DNA of 64,000 nucleotides. Source: Sclerotinia nivalis. Its lineage: Eukaryota > Ascomycota > Leotiomycetes > Helotiales > Sclerotiniaceae. Below, one piece after another: positions 22,319 through 35,300 of the stretch. The stretch spans positions 1,488,001-1,552,000 of the forward strand of contig JAPEIS010000008.1 of assembly GCA_029531795.1 (NCBI GenBank), in the 5' to 3' direction. Each line of letters starts with the position of its first letter. The stretch's first letter is position 1. Under the pieces are notes generated by a model. That model ran no database searches. It saw nothing but the letters and a program-made list of their open reading frames with translations, and was not told the origin of the DNA. A program made the translations under genes and the position numbers.

Positions 22319-22812
22319 TATTACATTGCTACAATCCTTTATTATTAAAAAATGATCAAAGGATTTATAAAAAAACCATAATGATTTCTACTAAAAATCA
22401 AACAAAAATTTGATAAGAATGAAAAATATAATAATTATATTATATAATAACTATAATATTTAAACTAATAATTGTTCTTGAACATAAAGCTCTACAAATA
22501 AAAGAATCCATCCTGCTTATATAGATCTTCGTACTTGAAAACCCTAAAAGCCCTCAAAGCTTCAATACTCCAAAAGTATTAGAAGTCTTCGAAATTCCAA
22601 TGCTCTAGAAACGTTGAGAGCCTTCGAAACTCCAATACTCCAGAAGCGTTGGGAGCCTTCGAAACTCCAATACTTCATGCTTCATTACATAATCTGATAT
22701 TAATATGGTCTATACTTGTTTGTTCCTACGACCACCTTAATCTCATACTAATCCGATCAAATCATAACGTGTATTCACACGATCGGTTACTGTAAGATCC
22801 GTGATCGTAACA
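22319..22812 (-). repeat. 5' LTR of element B
   Basis: The same 494-bp length as the left LTR. The plus-strand start is RIP-altered (tattacattg); the end is an intact GATCGTAACA. The internal 35-bp palindromic units are present at about 22555-22670. Confidence 0.92.
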
Positions 22813-23262
22813 GTTACGCTGCTACAATCTTCAATCATATAGGAGTGAATGAAGGGCTAATAGAAGATTGTAGTGGTTTCTATTAAGGGTCAAATAGGGG
22901 TTTGGTAAGATAAGGATATAAATAATTGTATTGTATAGTAATTATAATATTTAAATTAATGATTATTTTTAAATATGAAATTTTATATAAGGAAATCTAT
23001 TCTAATTATATAGATCTTTATAAAAGAATCATTCGGATTCTTATAATCCTTAATATTTTAGAATATTTTAGAACTATCTATTTTTGTATAATTTGTTATA
23101 TGATTATTTAATTATATAAACTATAATTGTTATAAGATTCGATATACTAATAACAATAATTGTATAAAAGTGATTTTACAAGGATTTTATTCCTATAATA
23201 ATCTTAAAGAATTAGATTATAAATATATATGATCGGTTAGTATAAGATCTGTAATCGTAATT
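22813..23262 (-). repeat. Older diverged LTR related to element B
   Basis: Begins gttacgctgctacaatc and follows the element B LTR sequence to ...gatctgtaatcgtaatt, much more decayed and lacking most of the 35-bp units. The GTTAC target duplicate of element B coincides with its start, so B inserted into the end of this LTR. Confidence 0.7.
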
Positions 23263-23431
23263 GTTATAATATTATCTTTTTTCTTTATTATAAGACAGAA
23301 TTGTAATTTAATGGAAAAATAAAAATAATAACATCTGTAAAATATTTGAAACTCTATTAGTGATAATAGTTGGCTGTTGTCCTTATTATTCTACTTATTT
23401 TAAAAATGGTAGATCGATTTTTTTATTACTG

Positions 23432-23521
23432 TTGTTCTATTATATAAGTTTATTATCCTTATTATTATACTATATAAATTCATTATCTTTGTTGTTCTGT
23501 TATATAAATCTATTATCCCAA
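23432..23521. repeat. 30-bp tandem repeat, three units
   Basis: Three consecutive 30-bp units of the form ttgttctattatataagttt..., differing by a few bases. Confidence 0.6.
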
Positions 23522-24786
23522 CAATATTGTTCCGAAAATTTTCTTTATCTTATTTTTTATCTATTAAATAATTATATATAAAGCTGATATAGATTAATGA
23601 AATAATATATTAATTATTCCTAGTTTAACAAACAAATATTATAATTAAAACAATATATTATTATTACTAAAGGATATATTATATATATAAGCATTTTTGA
23701 TATATTTATAACAATTTTATATATTAGATATATCAAACAATTATAATATATAAAATTGCTTATATTCATTTCAGAACTATTATATATATAAAAAACTTAT
23801 AGTATTTTTATAAAGGAAAATTATATTATATCTAATATAGATTATATATATTAAGTATTATTATTAGTAACTTTTCTTATATTATTATAAAGGATTGATT
23901 GACAAAAAATTGTATTAGTAATCAAATTGATAAAATTAATTTAAGAAAATCAAATCGAATTTGTATAAATTATTATAGAAAATTTAAAATCGATAAAGAT
24001 ATTCTTTTTCATTTGAATAATATCTATAATTCGAATATTATTTTTTATAATATTGTTTTTGATAACAAATTTGATAATTCTTTAGATTATTCAAATCAAG
24101 AATCCTTTAATAATTCGATTAATTTCATATAAATATCTAAACAAGGTTTTATTAAAGAAATTAATTCAAATAATATCGATAATAAAAAAGGTCTCGAAAA
24201 CGAAATTATCTTTTATATAATTATTTTATAACGAAAAAGACTTTGTTTTATTGTTTTATTAGAATTTGAAAATATTTGTTTTTCTTTTCAATTATAGAAA
24301 AGGATTTGTAATTAAAATAAAAACCTTTTTGTATTTTATATTTATAGTCAAAATAAAAATACTGTTTTTTAAATATTAATAATATTTTTACAATTATAGA
24401 TTTCTATATTTTTTTTGGAAGTTTATCAAATTGAATTATTATCGTTGGAAATCCGATTATCTATTTTCTTTTTAAAGTATATAATTTTTATTAATAATTA
24501 TAAAAAACAATTTAGAGATTCTAAAACATTTTCTAATATTATTGATAAATAAGGATAAGAATAAGGATCAATGGATTATAAAACATTTATATAATATTTT
24601 ATACTAAAAATTAAGGGAATTAACCTTTTAGATTTTTGTTAGATCTTTTTGAATACTACTAAATATTTTAAACGTTTTATTATTCAAGAAAATTCAAATA
24701 GAAAGAAGAAATTAGCGATTATTTATAAATTAAATGTTTCTTTAGTTCTTTCAATTTCGATTCAAAATAAAGGTTAAGGTAATCTT

Positions 24787-24880
24787 AATTAATTTGATCA
24801 ATTTGATTAATTTGATTAATTAATTTGCTCAATTTGATTAATTTGATTAATTAAATAATCAAAATAATCAATTTGATTAA
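24787..24880. repeat. 9-bp array (aatttgatt)
   Basis: Degenerate aatttgatt/aatttgctc units; the same period and core as the arrays in the LINE 3' UTRs and element B. Confidence 0.65.
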
Positions 24881-26709
24881 TTAAATCAGAATTCAATTAC
24901 AAATTCAAATCTTGAATTAGTATATTCATTTTGATATAATTTTATTCAGAATTATCTAATTTATTTTTCTTTTAATCAAATTCGATAATATTTCTTTTAC
25001 AAATAAAAGGATCTCAAATATAATTTGTCAAGTTTTAATATTTCCTTCAAGAACGATCGATAGATAATTAGATTGAATAAGATTAATATTATAGATTATT
25101 CAATTACTTCGATCATTATTTATATTACAAATAAGGATTGTTCTTTCCGAATTAAAGGAATATATATTTTGTTAGGGTTATCTTTAACAAAGATTATTAT
25201 AAGCAAATCCAATTGTATTATCAATTAACATTTTAATAATAATAATAATTTTTTTGGTTTTCATTAATTATTTAGATTTATATCGTTATAAAATTCAATC
25301 TAATAATAATATCTTTATAAAAGTTATTGATAGAATTAATACAAATCTCAAAAAATATATCATTATTGATTTTGTAATCGAAAGAATTCGATAAATTATT
25401 TATACTTTTATTTGTTTTAATAAGGAAAACAATTCTAATAAAGATTAGAAAATCCTTTTGTTAGATTTATTATAATTTTATATAATCAAAAATTATATTA
25501 ATATCTTTAGTTTTATTCTTTTTATAAATAATAAAGATTTAAACCAAAAAAAGTATTTATTCAAATTCCAAAATTTAAACAATTTATTTCTTATTAATTT
25601 ATTCTATATTCAATTAATCCGAAATATCAAATAGCTGTTTAGAATATTGAGATTTCAATAAAATTCGAAACTGTTGATAAAAATATTGATAATTTTGTAT
25701 CTAAAATTAAACCAATTCCAAAATCAATACGATTTGAAGATCAACAAGAATCTGATTCATCAAAAGACTTTTCCGATTCGATAGATTCCAAGAAAATATC
25801 TAAGAAAGCATCTGATTCTCCTTCTAAATCTATTTCAGAATCTTAAAACGATTATTCAGATTCGAACGATTCACAAAACTCTTTAAACTTTTGAATCCTC
25901 AATATAACTCAAAACTACTTTCTTTTTTTTCGAAAATCAATATTAAAAAATCTAAAGGAATTCAAAATAAAAACTTTTTATATATTCGATTTCTTTCAAA
26001 GATTATATAATCAAGATTATCTTATTTAATAAAAGATATACTTTTTCAATCACTAAAAAATCTCAATGATAATACTTTTTCTGAGTTTTTTATTAAAGAT
26101 CAAAACTTTAATTTCAATTATCGAAAATATTGTTATTCTACTATATCTTCTTTTTCGAAAATTCAATTATTATATATTTTTAATACAATCTTTCAATTAG
26201 ATAATCTATATATGCTATTCGAAATTCTATATCAATTAGATTTTTCTTTCAAAATGAATTCTAAATATTTTTGATTATTTTCTTAAATAAAAGATCAATA
26301 TATTTCGATCAATCAGATTATTACTTTTTAATCAAATCCTTCAATAAAATATACATATCCTATAAATAAAAAACCAATTTCTCGAAAATTATCTACAATT
26401 TCAATAAATATTATTAATGAATAATTTTAAAAAAGTAAAATTGATATAAATCTTCTAACAACAAATAAACTTCGATTAAAGACTATTCAACTTTTTTATA
26501 TATATAAAGATTTAAATACTACAAAACTAACTTATATTTTTCTTATTATTTTTTATATTTATCAAATATAATTCAAATCAAATACTCTTCTCTATAAAAA
26601 CAAAAAACGATTTAAATACAATCTTCAATAGATATTCTAATTTAATAAAATCATTTCTGAAGGATACAAATACTATATATAAATATACTATAATAGCCAA
26701 TAGCAAATT

Positions 26710-26922
26710 TATCACGGAGGCGGTAGACAGGATAATAGATATGACTTTTATTAATAAGATGTAGCTCAAAAAGTTATAATTCTATAGAAGGAATGATTCT
26801 TTAAATATATTTGTATGTAATGCTAACCCCGATAGGGGCTAGTTTATATTTAATCGAAGGTCGATCTTTATAAATCGTAAACTAAACAGTCTTTGTATAT
26901 CTTATATAGGAATCTTATAATA
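26710..26922 (-). repeat. 3' LTR of element C
   Basis: Begins tatcacggaggc. The distal part aligns base for base with 32288-32322 when G-to-A and C-to-T changes are allowed (ggtctccgta versus agtctttgta), an unusually clear RIP signature. Confidence 0.92.
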
Positions 26923-26939
26923 GTATCCGTTTTTTTAGA

Positions 26940-28440
26940 ATCGAATTTTGTTGAAATGATTAAAGGGATTAAATTTATTAGGATAACGATAATAATAATT
27001 ATAAATCAATTCCTGAATATTCTTTAAATACTTTATAGATTCTTCAATAAGTATATTATAATCTATTCAATAGATAATATACTTTAAATAGGGATTGTTA
27101 CAACTTTGTTATTTTCAATAGAAATTCAGGATTTTCTTTATATCGAATTGTTTAATATCTTTAATTTCGATAAAAAAAGAAAACGTATTATATTGATTGA
27201 GAATAAGATTATTATTAATAAAATGTAATAAATTAATATAAAAAATCGAATAATTTTTTATAAAAATGGAAGTTTTAATTTATAAATATACAAATTTATA
27301 GTTTTTAGAATTCGAAAGAGATTTAGGTTTTTTCAATTTAGTTTCTTTTGGAAATAAAGAATTCGGATATTTTTAATATTAAATTAAATTAGATTTTTGA
27401 ATTGATAATAATAGATAAACAAACGATAAAAATCAGTATTTTTCGAATAATGGATTTGATTAATAATCAATTTGATTTTCAAATGATTAACAATTGATTT
27501 TATCTTTTTGACGAATTTCTTAGTATTCAAAACTCTAAAGCGATTGAAGAGTATAATAGATTCGAAATCTATTTAGGGATAGAAATTGTAATTGATAAAG
27601 AATAATAACAAACAAAAGTTTTCGGATTAGCCAAAATTAATCGAGAATTCGATGATCGATAATTATTCGAATTAATTATCTTGTAAATAGGATATATATA
27701 AACAAAAATATTATTTGAATATCGTATTCGTTTTCTTTATTTATTTATCGATTTCAGAATAATAAGTTATCAATAGTTTCAAAGTAATATCTAATTGTTT
27801 ACAAATATACTTTCAGAAATTAAAGATAAATTGAGTTCTATAATCAAATATAATAATTTAAGGCAAATTATAAAGCTTTTATATATACTTTAGAAATAAA
27901 TAGAAAATCTTTTCGAAATTATAGATTCTTTAATAAAATAGAAAATATTTCATTTTAATCAATTGATTGATTATTACGAATATCGTATTATATTTAGAAC
28001 TTTTTGAAAAGTGAATAATGAAATCGATTAAGATATATTTTTAAATTTGTTATAAAATTGAAAGAAAATATAAGATTCCTTTTTGTTTTTTTACAATTCG
28101 GAACAATCCGATAATAATTATAATAATTATATATTCAATAGGAAATATAATTATAATATTCAGATCAATAATAATTTCGGGAAAGTAATTCAAAGATATA
28201 AATACAGTATAGATATCTAATAGTAAAAAAATTGTAGATCATTCGAAGAAGTTTTGTTTTCAAAAAATTGTAATTAGGAATATAAAGTTTTTTATAATAA
28301 TATAATAGATTATTGTTTTTAATATATTCGAATGATATAATATATAAATGTTTAATAGTATTCTTTTTTAAAGTCTTTAGGATCAATAACGAAAGCAAAT
28401 CGAATAAATAAGTTTTAGTAAGCAAAAATTTCAATTTTTC
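26940..28440 (-). pseudogene. Integrase and chromodomain of element C
   Basis: The open frame 28165-28434 (89 codons) is the integrase zinc-finger region. The core follows on the minus strand: Y-I-S-I-D-F-I-I (first Asp), I-I-F-D-Y-R-T-Q-F (second Asp) and S-E-I-D-K (before the Glu). At about 26950-27110 the frame ends in a chromodomain tail (I-Q-E-L-I and Y-R-Y-P-N-K), close to the LTR as expected for a chromovirus. Stops are of RIP type. Confidence 0.8.
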
Positions 28441-28470
28441 AAAAGGTTTTAATTATATAAATTCAGATAA

Positions 28471-30150
28471 TTAAATAGGAATTAGATTATTAGATATTAT
28501 AGATAATTTAAGATTGCAAATAAAAATATTAATAGATATTACAAATAATTTAGATTCATAAATTGATAATTTGAGGTTATAGAAAAATAATAGAGTATCG
28601 ATATAAATTTGATTATGAATTGTAATTGTGAAATGATTTTCTTTTTTCGGATTAATAATAGAAAACAAATTTGTATTTAGATTTTCAGTTTTCAGAATGA
28701 TTTGATTTTGATATAAAAGATGTTCATTTTTTTCTTTAAACAAATTTTTCAATTTTCTAATTAAAATATCAAACTTCGCTTTTTGTTTTCCAAAATAATA
28801 TATAATTTTGAAATTAAAACAGAATATGAATTCAGATTAATGAATTTGATAATGATTTAATAGCTTTATTATTGTAAAATATTCCAGATTCTTATAATCT
28901 GTAATAATCTTGATTAAGAAAAAAACGTTTTTTTAGTTTGGATTATTATTTTTCGAAATAACAGAAAATTGCTAATAATTCTTTATTATAAATCTTATAA
29001 TTATATTTAATAATCGAATATTTCTTTGAAAAATATATAATAGATTTTAAAATCCTATTATTATTGTATTATAAAAAGATTCTAATAAATATATAATCCG
29101 ATATATTTGTTTTTAAAATTATATTATTTTTTTAATCGAAGAAGATTAGTATAGATATTGTTGTAAATATAATTTTCAAATTCGCAAACGATTTCTTATA
29201 AATAGAATCTTATTAGAAAGCTATATCCTTTCTGATTAAATTTATTATCAAATAAATAATTGAAAAAAAGTTATAAATAAAATATCGATAGAAATTGTTG
29301 AATTCTATAAATATTTAAACATTTGTTAGATTCTTTAATATTTTCCAATTGATTATTATTTTTATTTTAATTGGGTTTATTCGGATCTTCTTTCGATTTA
29401 TAGTTAAATTTAAAAATTTCGATTTAGGCTTTAGAAATTTATATTTTGATAAATTAATATATAATCTAATCTTATGTAAGATAATTAATATCTTTTATAT
29501 ATGTTTTATATATTCAGAATAGATCTTGTTGTAAATCAGAATATCGTTCAAATAAATAATATAGAATATATTCAAATATTCTTTTAAAGTATCATTGATA
29601 AATCGTTGGAATATTATTGAAACTTCGATTAATCTGAATAGTATAATTAAAATTTCGAATAGATCGAATCAAATATAAAATATAATTAAATATTCTTATT
29701 CTTTTTTGATTCGAATATTATTAAAAACAAAGATAATATCTATCTTTGTAAAATAATTCATTTCTTTCAGATTATTCAAGGATTTTTTAATCAAAAAGAG
29801 CGAATATCGATTTTTCATAAATAGATTATTATTAGGTTTTTAGATAAACAGAATAAACAAAACAAAAATAAATAAATTCGATCGAATGAATTCTTTTGTT
29901 AAATTTTCCTTTAATTATTTTTATAAAGTTTTTAATTCGGTTTGAGATATTGAATATAGAGTTCCAAATAACAGTTTAGCTTGGTTTTGCAATCGGATAT
30001 TATAATCGTATAAATAATACAAGGGATAATTTGTTAATATTATATAAAGAAAAGATATCGATCTATAAATAGAATTCAATAGATAAATCGTTAAAGATAA
30101 GAAATTTTTTTTTTCAAGATTCGATTTATTAGTTTAATATTAGTTTAGAA
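28471..30150 (-). pseudogene. RT and RNase H of element C
   Basis: RT spans about 29400-30150. The catalytic box at 29543-29554 reads Y-L-N-D, followed by I-L-I-Y-N-K. RNase H is at about 28850-29200 ([10 protein letters not shown] near 28980). The open frame 28471-28752 is the linker between RNase H and integrase. The same Asp-to-Asn change at the same box position occurs in copy A1, consistent with a RIP-sensitive site rather than shared descent. Confidence 0.8.
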
Positions 30151-30199
30151 TATCTTGTAATTTTGTTGGGTATATATAGAACAAATTTGAATTGAAATA

Positions 30200-31860
30200 T
30201 TTATTATATTTCTTTTCTATAATATTTCCAAATAGAGTAGTAAATTAATAAGATAGAATTTAATAAAAATATCAAACAAAATTTGGATATTCGATGATTG
30301 TATAAATGTATTACAAAACTTTTAATAGAATTTGTTATCGAAGCAAAAAATATTGATACGAATTTAATATAAGAGTTATGTTTTTTTAATCAAACTAATT
30401 CCAAAATAATTGAATAATGAATTAATTCGATGATATAAATTCTCAATCTCTTTTTGTAATGATTGTTGATTTGCAAATCGATTAGAATATAATGATTTAT
30501 TTGGTTTTCAAATTCAATAATTTCGAATAGAATAGATAATTTGTATATCGGAAGTTTGGTAATTTCGATTCAATTTTGGTTTACAAAGGTATATTTTTCG
30601 TATTTGTTATTTACTATAGTATAAATGGAATAGAATTGATTAGATTTTGATAGAATAATAATAAATAATATTATCAGGTTTATTCGATTATTTGTTTCTT
30701 TAATGAAAAATAAATCTTGGATTGCAATAATAAACAAATATAATATATACAGAGTTTTCATTTAATAACGATTTATACTAGATGGGCTTCGTTTCCCGAA
30801 TTTGGAGAATCAGGAGAATCAGAAGGGGATAGATTATATAGTAATATCATATACGATTGGATTTAAGTAAAGGATAGAATAAAAGACAGTAGAGTAGAAT
30901 TGATAAGGCTAGTTTTTATTTGTATAGGACGATTATTTGGGAACGAATAATCCTTTATATAATAATCAATAAATCTATAATAGAAGTATTCTTTTCGTTT
31001 ATATTTGTTAGTATGTTTTTGGGAATTGAAATCTATTAGATTTTTGGTGGGTATAATTGTAATAAGAGTAATAGATTGAATAATAGTATTTAGAGATGGA
31101 ATAGAAGTATAATTAATAAGGTTCAGATTCTGAATAATGATATAAGATAGCAGGATGATTGGATTACAATTGAAGTTAATCAGTTTTATTAAATATAATC
31201 GGTGATTCTTTAATATCTATACAAAAACAACGAATATATTGATATTATTTGTAGGTAATTTGATAATAACAATTTAATTTTTCAATTCATTTGATAAAGT
31301 TTATTGTAATAAAATCACCAAAGTATTATTGTTATTAATTATTTTAGTTTTCAATATTAATCTTTAGAATTCAATATAGAAGATATAGAATAATTGATTC
31401 TTTTGTTTTAGATTGATCAAAAGCTTTCAAGTTTTAATTTGTTTGTTTTGATTTCTATAAATTCTTTTTAATATTTGTAATAGATCTTTATAATTAATAA
31501 ATTTAACAAATTATCCTTTGATATTATATAATTGAATTTGTATAATAGCGAATTTAATGAATCTTTTGATTATATAAATCAGATAGGAATGTAGAGAAGT
31601 AAAATAATCGGATTTGATATATATTTTATTTTGTATTTGATCGATAAATTGATCGAAATCGATTTTCGTTTTATCAAATAGTATAGGAATGGGTACTTTT
31701 TCATTTAGTTGAAATTTTAACAAAATAGAAATAATGAATGGATTTGTAATAGATATTAAAGGTGAAGAATCGATTAGATCGATAGAAATCGGAACAGATA
31801 AAATAATAAAAACAGGATAAAATTGAATTAAATAGATAATCAATTTATCGTTTTCCTTCT
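30200..31860 (-). pseudogene. gag and protease region of element C
   Basis: The open frame 31511-31843 (110 codons) contains K-V-P-I-P-I-L-F-D-K-T-K and a D-Q-F-I-D-Q-I-Q-N segment, matching the start of fungal gypsy gag (P-x-x-F-D-G-x-R-x-K...F-L-x-Q). The frame at 30570-30761 lies where the end of gag or protease is expected, but I see no clear active site. Confidence 0.55.
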
Positions 31861-32109
31861 TTTAATATATAAATATAGTTTTTTCGATTTGCAAATCAAG
31901 GATAAGCTTCTGGATTATAATTTATAAATCAGTTATTTCTTTTTCTATTTTTATATTATATTTATAAAGAAAAATAAGATAGTAATACCAAATTATAGTA
32001 TTGTTGATTACAACAATAACGAATTCTTCAAGGGAGCTAGATTGATTAGACGGATACAAATAGGACGATATTATAGAAATATCAATATAGATAAATAGAA
32101 GTTATATAG

Positions 32110-32322
32110 TATTATAAAGATAGTAGATAGAATAACAAATATAACTTTTATTAATAAAATGTAATTCAAAAAGCTACAATTTTATAGAAGAAATGGTTTT
32201 TTAAATATATTTATATATAACGCTAGCCTTGATAAGGGCTAATCTATATTTAATTAAAGGCCGATCTTCATAGATTGGAAACCGGACGGTCTCCGTATAC
32301 CCTATACGGGGACCCCGTGACA
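32110..32322 (-). repeat. 5' LTR of element C
   Basis: Pairs with 26710-26922. The outer 60 bases (to ggggaccccgtgaca) are nearly unmutated, while the inner half is heavily RIP-changed. Confidence 0.92.
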
Positions 32323-32327
32323 AAATT

Positions 32328-35300
32328 TTCTAATTAATTAACAATACTATTAATGATTAATAAATCAAATATTAAATATCTAAAAAATCTTTCTTCTTAT
32401 AAATCTAATCCTGAAAAATATATAATCTTCGATTATTTAAAGATTATAGAATAAATACTAAATAATTATTATATCTTATCTCAAAATATTTATAAATTTC
32501 TTTTTTATTTTTATTTTAATTATAAAATATATTTATAATTCGATTTGAAATATATTTATCAAAATATATCTTTTTATTCAAAATATTATTATTATTTTGC
32601 CTTTTTTATAAAAGATTTAGTTCAGATACAATCTATCAAAGTTCTATAGAATATTCAAACTACTTGTTTTTCTATATTTGAATTTCTTTATATAATTTTC
32701 GATTATATTCCCTTTTTTAAAAATAATTCTACAAATAAAGAATATTTTTCTATATTCGAACTTAATACTGAAAACAATCTAACATTAATCAAATTCTATA
32801 TTAATAACATCTTTTCAGATTTTACAATTTCAAAAGAAATTTATTTTAACTTCGTTAATTATATTCTTCCTTATCTTGATTTTACTCAATTATATTTATT
32901 TTTCAAAAAACTATATATCTTTATCAATTAAATAAAAGCTTTAGAAATCCTTTATAAAACTAACAATATTATAATTACCAAATCCATTAGAACAACTAAA
33001 ATCAGGAATTTTCCGATTCCTATTAATAAACAAAGATTGGAAGCTTTCTAACTACAATATAAATAATCTAAAGAAATATTAAAAACTTCATCAAAATCTT
33101 TTATCCTTTTTCTCGTCTTATAAAAAAAGTAGAATAACAATAAGAAATTTATAAACAATTAACTTTCGAATTTTAATAAAAGAAATACTTGAAGATAATT
33201 GATTTCTATAATATTGATTATACTCTTTCAATTTAGATATATCAAATAAAGATATTCTTTTGAAAAAAATATATTATTAATTCTAAAAAATAAAGAACTA
33301 ATTTATTTTCTATTTTATTATTTTAATTAACTTTTCTTTTATTAATTAAGAAAATATTCAATTAATAAAGAATATACATTTATTCTATTTTTATTTAAAA
33401 TATTCAATTCTTATTGAAATACTTGATAAAAAAATAGAAATCAATTAATCAAATATTCGTTGATTATAAATTCCAGATTAATCTTAAAATTGGTATTAAA
33501 ATATATATAATAATATTAGATATCACGAACCATGTTCAATATATTGAAAAGGAAGAGCTTTTGAATAATAATAATATTATTGAAATAGAATCTATATTAA
33601 TAATAATATATAACGATATAATATTTCTTTAAATAATAAATAATAATATCAATATCATTACGATCTTCAATCTTAAAATTATCTTTCCAAATAAACTTAA
33701 ACTTCAATATCAAATCGTAAAAATCGGAAAAATGAATTAGTTTTATTGGAAAAGCAAAAAGATTAGAATAAGAATTCTTTATCAAATTATTGAAGATTTT
33801 TGTTAAGATTTAATACATTTGAAATATATTAATAATTATTGTATAAAATAAAAAGAAGAATTTATTTAAAGTATTTTCTTTATAAATAGTAATAAATGTT
33901 TTCAAATTTTTATAGAATGGTATCAATAGAGAATGGTTATTTTAAAGAAAGAAAAGGGCAATTATTATTTCAAATTTATTATTATTTATAATGAGATCGA
34001 AAGTTGATTTATAGTGAATTGGTATAGAACAGTAAATGATAATAGATTGATAGGAGAGGGAAACAAAGGTTGATATTAAAAGAGATATTATAATAATGAA
34101 TACTCAAATAGCAATATCAATATTATCAATATTATTAATTTTATTAATACTTTCGATTTTATTAACAAAATAGAGGACTAGAACAATAATTAAAATAATT
34201 ATAAAAACAACAACAATAACAGCAACAATAAAAATAACGATAATCTTTTCGATAATGATTTCCTCAGCGATAATCTTTTTGGTAATAATGATCTAATTGT
34301 TTAATTATATAAAATATTAAAGAATAATATTATTGAAGGAAATTGGAAAATTATATATATAAAACGATTGATTTGTTATTTTGAGAATTTATAAGATTGC
34401 AATAATAAAAATAAATAAATGAAACTTATAAATTTACAAAATTGTAAATAAAAGGAATAAAGAATGAAAATTAGAAAAGAAAAACGAAAAACAGATTATA
34501 TATTATATAAATATTAAATTGCTTTTTTTTGATTAAATTATATAGAAATCGAGTTATATAAAAATTCTATAATGGGATAATATATTTAATAATAATATTC
34601 AATTAAATAATTTCAATAAAAAAATAAAGTTCAAATATTATATATAGAAATTTAATCAAATTCTATAAATTTTCTATTGATTATTGTTATTTATATCTAT
34701 GAATTGTTGTTACTCATTTTTATAGATTATCATTTCTATAGATTGTTATTATCTATTTCAATAAAAAAAAATATATTATCGAATAAACAAAGTATCATTT
34801 TTGTATTACTAAAGAATAATAATTCAAATCAATTTATTATATTTTATTATATTTTGAAATTCTTTGATATATTTTATAAAATTAAATAGTAAACCAAATC
34901 TCGTTATTATTATATTTATTTTTGTATTTCAAAGATTTGTTAAAGATATTTATAATTTATTGATCTTTTAATATATTATATATTGATTGATTTTTTCAAT
35001 AGATAAATTATTGATTTCATTTTTTTGATTTTATGGATTTTTTTTATACAATTGTTTAGTTTTTAATTATATATATTTCGAATTGATTATCTTATTATTA
35101 TTATTCAAAATTCTTTTATACTTTTCATCAAATCAATTCTTTTAGAAATTAGATATCTTATAAATATTATATTCATTGATTTTCTAAACCTTTTCGTTTT
35201 CAGTTTTGAATAGATTAACTGAAATTGCTTCAGGATGATTAGGTAGATCAGATTAATCAAATTGATTAGATTGATCAGGTTGATCAGGATGATCAGGATA

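Larger units (their letters stand above)
16076..22812 (-). mobile_element. Complete Ty3/gypsy element B
   Basis: Two 494-bp LTRs (16076-16569, 22319-22812) in the same orientation and a perfect 5-bp target duplication GTTAC at 16071-16075 and 22813-22817. The inner region encodes gag, protease, RT, RNase H, integrase and chromodomain on the minus strand, all RIP-damaged. An extra frame on the plus strand lies between the chromodomain end and the left (3') LTR. On the right it abuts an older related LTR, into whose end it apparently inserted. Confidence 0.93.
23263..26704. other. A+T-rich repeat debris, no assigned gene
   Basis: Contains a 30-bp tandem triplet at 23432-23521 and a 9-bp array at 24787-24880. 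The plus-strand frame at 23899-24132 (77 codons) and an acidic Ser/Asp/Lys-rich stretch near 25730-25880 could be retroelement coding remnants, but I recognise no family. Confidence 0.35.
26710..32322 (-). mobile_element. Complete Ty3/gypsy element C
   Basis: Two 213-bp LTRs (26710-26922, 32110-32322) in the same orientation, with a perfect 5-bp target duplication aaatt at 26705-26709 and 32323-32327. Gag, RT, RNase H, integrase and chromodomain can be traced on the minus strand. ggatac (minus strand, 26923-26928) adjoins the 3' LTR, as in copy A1. The sequence is strongly RIP-degraded. Confidence 0.93.

Noticed and set aside
32340..33060. Long plus-strand frame as a gag gene
   Set aside because: No gag, zinc-knuckle or other motif; composition is low-complexity Ile/Lys/Phe/Tyr/Asn.
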